Positions 57,610-64,000 of a stretch of 64,000 bases of DNA are shown one piece after another (the stretch's first letter is position 1; each line of letters begins with the position of its first letter). The notes below the pieces were generated by a model that worked only from the letters and a program-made list of their open reading frames with translations, did no database searches and was not told where the DNA came from. The translations under genes and the position numbers were made by a program. Origin of the DNA: Spirodela intermedia (lineage: Eukaryota; Streptophyta; Magnoliopsida; Alismatales; Araceae); NCBI GenBank assembly GCA_902729315.2, contig LR746269.1:5549501-5613500 (forward strand), read 5' to 3'.

Positions 57610-60270
57610 GTGAGGGTTCAAAAGCCCGAATCTTTTCGGGCACCTCCTCTTCCCCTCTTCAATCCTTGTTTTATACATGGTGTTCCCTTTACATACTAAC
57701 TTCCAGATATGTTTGTGGTCAGCCCTCCTTTGTTTGATATTAGGCCCATTCTCTCTTACAGGAATTTAAGTTAGACCCAGTGGCCTAACACTACTCCCCG
57801 CCACCTCGAGCACCTTGTCCCAAAGGTGTAGTTTCAGGAAAAGGTGTTGATTAACTCTAATTAGAACCTCCTATCCTCAAGGGATTGGAGCACATTGAGG
57901 GCCTCCTCTAGTTAGACAATCTAGTTAAGGTCATGATAGAAGGATGATGGTATTGATTGGGATTGTTAGCATGAACCTATTGTCCTCTTCAGCTATAAAA
58001 CATGAAAAACAAAATGCATTTGAGAGGTTATGGGCAATTATAGATGATAAGACATTGCTTCAATCTGTCCTAGGCTTTTATAACGGCTGAATAAATGACT
58101 ATTAGGCTTTTCATTGTGATGTTGTGTCAAATGGCACATGCAATAGGGGCAGATCTTTACATATGCTGAATCCCCCATAGCAAACTCTACATTTCATTGG
58201 TGATGATGTACCTTGATCTTTATTCTTGATTGGGCATGGGTTAGATTTCCTTTGAAGGGGGTAGTTTGGAGAGATTGATGAAAATTAATATAATATCATA
58301 ATTCAACCCACTGAATCTATTTACTTCATATACTTGGTCTACCACAAGAAAACATCACGTGTATGTCCCCAAGGAATATTAACTCTTCCATATTGACCAT
58401 TTGTCTTAAGGTGAAACTTTATGCTCCTTTTTAACTTGGTGCCCTATAGACACATCACTTCCCTCATAAACACCTTTACAATCTATAATGAAAAAAATAG
58501 ATGATATATCATTATGGTGGATGTATTTGGACAGATAATTCACCATGACCGATAGACCTTTTTTTCTTATGAGTTGGGTAGCCCTTTTACAAGGTCTATT
58601 GAAACATCATCTAGGCGTGGTCTGAAATGGCTAAAGGCTGTAATAAGCATGCTAGTGAGAATGACTCCATCTTGGCTGCTGGCATATAAGACACTGACAC
58701 GAATTATTAGATCTATTTTTTCATATTGTGCTAAAAAAGTTCTTGTGAAATGTATTTATATGTGCACAAAAAACTTGAAATGTACTCTCAATATGTTATA
58801 ATAATAGTATCAACATAACAATGTATTAAAGGAATAAATGAGAAGGTGGAAGATAGTACCACTTGTTTGTGATATAGGGTGTCATTCTAGAGAGAGTAAT
58901 GGGGAGGGGTGTGTACACCTTGCTTGAGGCAGCAATAGACCCTTATTCGTTTGGCTTTGGCTGTCACTTTACATTGTACTTGTTGTAAGTCCAACATGGA
59001 AGGATGAAGTGTCAATGTCACTCTATTGTAGCTGTGCTTCACGATAAGGCATCAACTCAGTTGGTGGAGCCCTTCTTGAACTTGAAGTCAAAGTCATAAG
59101 GTAGTAGCTTGGAAACCCATAGTTGATATTATAGTGGTGTTTATCACTATTCCAATAGCAATTTCATACTATAGTGTTATGTGAAGATTGTAAATTATCA
59201 TACATTATAAATACATTAGGACACATTATAAATTATCATACTATAGTCTCTATTTCTGCATTATCACACAATGACTCATATCAAATTTCTTATCATGATA
59301 GAAGCATAATCCTTTAGCTTTCCTGATTTGTAATTTCATCTATGTCAAACATACTTATTTTTAATTTCTCTATAATTTTCTATGTGATGTTGACCCTAAT
59401 GTGGTGTGAGCTTCATTATTGGTTCCTCTCATTTAGATTGTTCCTATCTATACAGAGATATATATGGTGGTTTCAAGCCATCACAACCTAGAAGCCTCCC
59501 ACTTGTATAGGCTTGTGCCATCCCTTATAGTGTCCCTGACCTCCATGCATTCTATTGTTTTGATCAACATTCCTCTACCATTTGAGTTGGGTTCATCATG
59601 TCTCAAAGATTAAGTGACTTGAACATGTTGACTTCAGCTACAATGTCTTCCCTCAACCTATTGAAAAATGTGTCATGTAGTATAGATGTTGAAACGTTTG
59701 GAAGAAAGGTTGAGAGTACTTCAAACTCTTTTCTATACTCACTCAGAGTCCATTCTTGAATGATATTGAGGAACCACTAATAAAGTTTACCCAAAATGGT
59801 GCCCATTTTCATCACTATCATTGGAATCTTGTCAACTTAAGTAGTTTTATGCATCCTGAAGTAAAACTCTGAATGAAACATCTGTTATGTGAATACTTAT
59901 TTTGACTTCTACTATCAGTGCATGTGGCCATGATGTTGCAGCCAATCTCATTGTTGCCTTAGAGGCTCTATTCGAGTTCTCATGTATACTTCTGCTGGGT
60001 TCCCATTATCTCTCTACTATCGAACATAGCAAACTTGGCCTCCATTCGATCCACCCATTGCATCAGCTGGTTGAGAAGGTGGGCAAACATAACACCCAGG
60101 TCTTTAGTGGCTAACTCTAATCTTTTAGGACATCCCTTTTTCCCTTTTAAATCCTCTTTTTATAGATGATGTCCCCTCGACACACTAACTACTATATATG
60201 ATTGTGGACTGCCCCTCCTTTGTTTAATATTGGGCCCATTTCATCTCACAAGAATAAGTTGAGCCCATCT
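57610..60270 (-). mobile_element. Degenerate Ty3/Gypsy LTR retrotransposon
   Basis: Two similar blocks, about 57625-57785 and 60117-60267, share 'atcttttngg.ca', 'ctttttatanatg.tgt.ccc', 'cacactaac', 'tgtgg.c.gcccctcctttgtttnatattnggcccatt' and 'aa.ttnagccca', and look like partial LTRs. Between them, minus-strand frames with stops and shifts match Gypsy proteins in the right order. A gag fragment (WTLSEYRKEFEVLSTFLPNV then FFNRLREDIVAEV) lies at about 59600-59760. The end of RNase H (QLWVSKLLPYDFDFKFKKGS then VDALS) lies at about 59040-59130. Integrase pieces (CQQPRWSHSH, VSIDLVKGLPNS) lie at about 58570-58690. Left of the left LTR edge on the minus strand, a purine tract (GGTGGCGGGGAGTAG) precedes TGTTAGG at 57790. 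Most of pol is missing, so it is dead. Confidence 0.8.
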
Positions 60271-60792
60271 CTCTCTCTCTCTCTCTCATGAACCGTACAG
60301 GATTTGGCTCATAATTTTTCAAGCAATTTTTTCTCATAATAGTTATCGCTCAAGTTTTCTCACTAACTATACTAAACAGGAAATTTTACAAATTATCCCG
60401 GTAAATTATCGGATCACAATTGACTCCAAAAATTTATATTTTTTTCTGCCTAGTTACCTTCAGCCATATTGCTTAAAAACAGCAACATCTCCAGCCCGCT
60501 CCAAGCTCCCATGGATCCTCCTCCTGAAACAAATCCTCTCCAAGAAATCATCTGCAAGCCGGAGATAAATCAGAAGAACTTCTACAAAAATCTACGAAAT
60601 GCCCACAATTGAACGTAATAAATAGACTAACATAACGAGCTTCATTTTTTTATTATTATTATTTTTTATTATTTTTTACGTACCTGTTCTTTCCCAATCA
60701 TTTCAAGAATCTCCTTCCCTTCCGATAAAGAACAGCAGACCCGGAGGCCTTGGTCCTCTTTGAAGAAGACGACGGCGGATGGGTGTTGCTGT

Positions 60793-62418
60793 TCAGTCGA
60801 ACTTCCCCCTCTCGGCCCTTCTTCTTCCTCTTCTTCCTCTTTCTTCCACCTCTGTGAAGAGCCTCTCCAGCTTGGGATCGGCAGTGAATCCCCTCACCTT
60901 CATCTCCCTGTAGAACTCCATGGCCTTCGGCTTCCACCCGCAGGCGACCAGACCTCGAACCAGAGCGAGATAATGGCCGCCCTCCTTCTCCACCCCGCGC
61001 TTCCCCATCTCCGCCCAGATTCTCAGAGCATTCTCCGCCTGTTCCCACCGGAGGAACTTCTCCAGCAGCAGGAGGAAGACGGACCCGTCGGCGGCGCCGC
61101 CGCTCATCCTCTGCAACAGGGCCATCGTCCCCGCCATGTCCTCCGCCCTCAAGAAGGCCTTGTAGGTCTCCGCCGTAGGGGTGATCCCCCTCTGGATCAT
61201 CTCCTCCATCATCTCCCTGGCTTCGTCTACCTTCCGAGCTTCGCACAGAGGGAGAATGAGCGAGTTGTAGGTCTCCACAGAGACCTCCAAGCCCAGCTCC
61301 TCCATCTTCTTCATGAGCTTCTTCGCCGTCGCCGCCAGGCCTTCTCCGGCGAGGGCGTAGATGAGGGCGTTGTAGACGGAGATCCCCGGCGGCCATCCCT
61401 TCTTCTTCATCTCGTCGTAGAGCCTCATGGAGTCGAAGAGGTTCCCTGCTCTGGAGAAGCAGCCGATCATGAGGGCGTAGGTGGCGCCGTCGGGGGAGAT
61501 GCAGAACGCCGCCATCTCTCTCCAGCACCTCTTCGCCTCCACAAGGTCGGCCATGGCGGAGCACCACCCGTCGAGGATGATGTTGAAGCCTTCAACCTTT
61601 AAAGGAAAGACCCCCCGGTTGGAGAGGAGCAGCTCCTCTGCTTCCTCCACGTTCCTGTACTTGCAGAGGGATCGGAGCAGCTCGTAGAAGGAGGAGGAAT
61701 CCGCCGCCAATCCGAGCTTCTCCATCGCCCGGAAGGTCTTGATCGCCTTTGTGGGCTCGTTCACCGCCGCATACCTTCCCGAGAACAGGGGACAGGGAGT
61801 TGAAGATGAAGAAGACCAAGAGGAAGAAGAAGAAGAAGGAGAATGAGCTTACCCTTCCATCAAGATCAAGAATGGAAGATGGGTGAGGATGTGTAGTCGG
61901 TGCATTTTCCGGAGGAGAAGCCAGGCGATTCCAAATTTCTGGTTCTTGGCCAAGACCCAGATAATCAGATGCCAGGGCCTGGGGCAGTCGGAGAGGAGAC
62001 GCTCTCTTCCCCACTGGAAGGCCAGGAAGGCCGATTCCCAGTCCTCCCTCAGCTGCCATATCGCCACCGGTATCAAATGTCCGGCGAGTTCCACGCCGGA
62101 GTCTCTCAGCGATCCCAGCGCCTCTTCCCTGGAGGAGCACTCTCCTCTGGTTCGCGAGATAAGCTCGAGGGCGGCCCTTAGCTCGGCGCCGCTGGCGAGC
62201 TCACCGTCGAAGTCGGAGAGGAGAGGCCGGTGGCGGAGATGGTCGCCAGAGGAAAGGTGGGGGGAGAAAGGAGCGGCGAGAGTTGCAGTAGAGAGAGAGT
62301 ACCGGCGTTTGGGAGGCACGGAGGGTGGAGGAGAGCACAGGAGCCGGCGAAGGAGATAAGAGGTTATCGCTGCTGCGGCGGCGCCGCCGCCGCTCCTGGG
62401 CAGTCGCAGGAGCGCCAT
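60793..62418 (-). CDS. Pentatricopeptide repeat protein, P class, probably mitochondrial
   Basis: PPR proteins bind specific organelle RNAs. Two exons, 62418-61853 and 61774-60793, join in frame (GG|G) to 515 residues. The N-terminus is Arg/Ser-rich (SYLLRRLLCSPPPSVPPKRR), fitting an organelle presequence. A conserved block, PRPWHLIIWVLAKNQKFGIAW, precedes helical 35-residue repeats such as PDGATYALMIGCFSRAGNLF, SVYNALIYALAGEGLAATAK and SVETYNSLILPLCEARKVDE. No E or DYW editing domain follows; the C-terminus is basic (RGRRGRRRAER). The codon before the ATG is TTG, and the ATG at 62418 gives the presequence. It lies back to back with the next gene. Confidence 0.9.
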
Positions 62419-62606
62419 CAAACGAGGGCTTGTTGAGGAGGTAATCCGGCCGGCCGGTCCGTTCCCGGTCTCCTCGTCCCCTGCTTGATTGAGCCGTCAT
62501 TTTTAGGGGGGAGCGAGAGAGAAAGAGAGAGAGAGAGAGAGGACTGGTTTTGTGGTCGTCTTCTTCCCTGTCGGTCTCACCGGAACCCTAAGACGGCGGC
62601 GGAACG
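62419..62606. promoter_or_regulatory. Shared 188-bp promoter of two divergent PPR genes
   Basis: Only 188 bases separate the two start codons. They contain a GA run at 62514-62541 and a telo-box-like AACCCTAA at 62584-62591, 16 bases before the plus-strand ATG. No clear TATA box is present. Both leaders and both core promoters must fit in this space, so regulation is probably shared. Confidence 0.65.
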
Positions 62607-63722
62607 ATGGAGGTCTTCTCCAGGGGCCGCCTCTCCTCCGTGCTTCTTCACAGAGCCAAGCTCGTGCTCTCTGCAAGCCCTAGACCCTCGTTCTTCTCGT
62701 CGCTTCCAGAGTCGGCGGCGGCGCCGCTGAGTCTGAGCACCCGGACGAAAACGCCATTGGAGAAGCAATTCGAGGTCTGGATCGACCGTCTCCGGCCGGG
62801 ATTCACCGCCGGTGACGTCGACTCCGCTCTCCAGGCACAATCCGATCCCGACCTCGCTCTGGACATCTTCCGGTGGAGCTCTCATCACCGGGGATACCGC
62901 CACAGCGCCGCCGTGTACCAGACCATGCTGAGGATATCCATCTCCGGCCGGCGATTCCAGCAGGTGGAAGCCCTAATCGACGAGATCCTCGCCGGCGCCT
63001 GCTCCGACGCCGATCTCCCCCTATACAACCTCATCGTCCGCTTCTGCTGCTCGAGGAAGCACCTCTTCTCCCGCGCCTTCGACGTCTTCAAGAAGATGCA
63101 GCGATCTTCCTGCAGGCCCTCCGTGGAGACCTACTCGATGCTGCTCAGCGTGCTCGTCGGGAGATTCAGCAAGCCGAGCGTCTCCTTCGTCTACCTCCAC
63201 GCGATCCGCTCCCTGGCCAGGCAGATGAAGGCCTCGGGGGTGATCCCCGACACCTACGCCATGAATCTGATCATCAAAGCTTACTGCAAGTGCCTGGAGA
63301 TGGATGACGCCGTGAGGATCTACAGGGAGATGGGGCTCTACGGCTGCGAGCCGAACCAGTACACCTACGGATATCTCGCGAAGGGGTTCTGCGAGAAGGG
63401 GAGGACGGAGGACGGATTAGGATTCTTCAGGGAGATGAGGGAGAAGGAGCTTGTTCCGACGAAGAGCGTCTACATGGTCCTGGTTTGCAGCCTCGCCATG
63501 GAAGGAAGGTTCCTCGAGGCCATTGGAATCCTCCGCGACATGCTGGGGAACTCTGTGATTCCTGATCTGCTGACCTACAGGACCTTGCTGGAGAGCTTGT
63601 GCAGGGAGGGGAAGGCCAACGAGGCATTCCAGCTGCTCGAAGAACTGAGAAGCTCGGAGGGCGCCATGGATCAGAAGACGTATTCAAATCTGCTGGATGG
63701 ATTGCGTTGGCTCTGTCAGTGA
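62607..63722 (+). CDS. Pentatricopeptide repeat protein, P class, At3g25210-like, organelle-targeted
   Basis: This intronless frame encodes 371 residues. The N-terminus (MEVFSRGRLSSVLLHRAK) looks like an organelle presequence. A leading block, TPLEKQFEVWIDRLRPGFTA, and DLALDIFRWSSHHRGYRH precede P-type repeats. Examples are LPLYNLIVRFCCSRKHLFSR, DTYAMNLIIKAYCKCLEMDD, NQYTYGYLAKGFCEKGRTED and KSVYMVLVCSLAMEGRFLEA. The protein ends soon after the last repeat and has no editing or endonuclease domain. The resemblance to At3g25210 is from memory of the family, not a search. The start is the first ATG after the telo-box in the shared promoter. Confidence 0.9.
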   Translation: MEVFSRGRLSSVLLHRAKLVLSASPRPSFFSSLPESAAAPLSLSTRTKTPLEKQFEVWIDRLRPGFTAGDVDSALQAQSDPDLALDIFRWSSHHRGYRHSAAVYQTMLRISISGRRFQQVEALIDEILAGACSDADLPLYNLIVRFCCSRKHLFSRAFDVFKKMQRSSCRPSVETYSMLLSVLVGRFSKPSVSFVYLHAIRSLARQMKASGVIPDTYAMNLIIKAYCKCLEMDDAVRIYREMGLYGCEPNQYTYGYLAKGFCEKGRTEDGLGFFREMREKELVPTKSVYMVLVCSLAMEGRFLEAIGILRDMLGNSVIPDLLTYRTLLESLCREGKANEAFQLLEELRSSEGAMDQKTYSNLLDGLRWLCQ

Positions 63723-64000
63723 TTTCTTCTCACAATTACCTTACCTCCTCGCTAACTGATCAGGAAGGTGAAGCCAAGCGAGCCAGTCTATCTGAGGGGA
63801 TGACGGCAAGAACTCCTCACTATCTTTCTCTCAGATTTGATCGAGATTGAACTAGATTTCATCTTGGTCAACCACAATTTGGCGAAGGAAAAATCTGTTC
63901 ATATCGATCGGATGAAATCTCCGGAAAAGGAGTGATCTTCCCAGTCTGCAACAACATAATGGGCATTCCTTGCTGCTTGTCTGGATCTCATCCGCTTCTG
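63723..64000. other. 3' flank of the plus-strand PPR gene to the window edge
   Basis: No further gene is seen in the last 278 bases; the sequence fits a 3' UTR and flank. Confidence 0.5.

Larger units (their letters stand above)
57151..60792. other. Region between bL9 and the PPR pair, mostly a retroelement remnant
   Basis: It holds a (GA)n microsatellite (57205-57273), a decayed Ty3/Gypsy element (about 57610-60270), a CT run (60270-60289), and about 500 bases of AT-rich sequence that are 3' flank of the minus-strand PPR gene. Confidence 0.6.

Noticed and set aside
60760-61602. A 280-codon plus-strand frame opposite the PPR gene
   Set aside because: It is a shadow of the GC-rich minus-strand PPR exon and shows no family features.

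Overview
The window is nuclear DNA of a flowering plant. The evidence is spliced genes with GT..AG introns, plant-specific families (WRKY, NPH3, PUP, PPR, ENODL) and a MIR156 hairpin. Coding exons are very GC-rich, especially the single-exon genes and late exons, while introns and intergenic DNA are AT-rich. Together with many (CT)n/(GA)n tracts, this fits a monocot or another GC-heterogeneous angiosperm, but the species cannot be fixed from the sequence.

I can support thirteen protein genes and one microRNA gene. From left to right they are: mitochondrial-type ClpB disaggregase (+, 10 exons, 1729-8418); an ARM-repeat protein (+, 9482-11138); a UBP23-type ubiquitin protease (-, 10 exons, 12032-17313); a group IIa WRKY factor (-, 19026-20216); MIR156 (+, hairpin near 22632-22713); a PUP5-type purine permease (-, 29522-31076); phospholipid N-methyltransferase PLMT (-, 31656-33912); a BTB/NPH3 protein (-, 34581-37928); a TMN7-type TM9SF protein (+, 40998-45540); a receptor-like kinase with a very large activation-segment insert (+, 47636-49606); an early-nodulin-like phytocyanin (+, 51036-51647); ribosomal protein bL9 of organelle type (+, 52821-57150); and two PPR genes arranged head to head (-, 60793-62418; +, 62607-63722). 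Joining the exons I give yields uninterrupted frames with total lengths divisible by three in every case.

The region between 22.8 and 29.5 kb is AT-rich, has no convincing gene, and carries an LTR-like block and minisatellites. A decayed Ty3/Gypsy element lies at about 57.6-60.3 kb on the minus strand, with gag, RNase H and integrase traces between two partial LTRs. Several intergenic stretches hold diverged tandem duplications: 0.54-1.48, 11.36-11.68, 17.66-18.13, 22.13-22.6 and 38.6-39.03 kb. Some of these duplications lie in upstream regions of genes and carry W-box-like TTGAC motifs.

The genes do not form one pathway. They are ordinary housekeeping and regulatory genes: protein quality control, ubiquitin removal, organelle translation and RNA processing, lipid synthesis, transport and signalling. 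The features most worth following up are the MIR156 locus with its duplicated leader, the kinase insert, the shared PPR promoter, and an unexplained 120-codon antisense frame inside ClpB intron 4.
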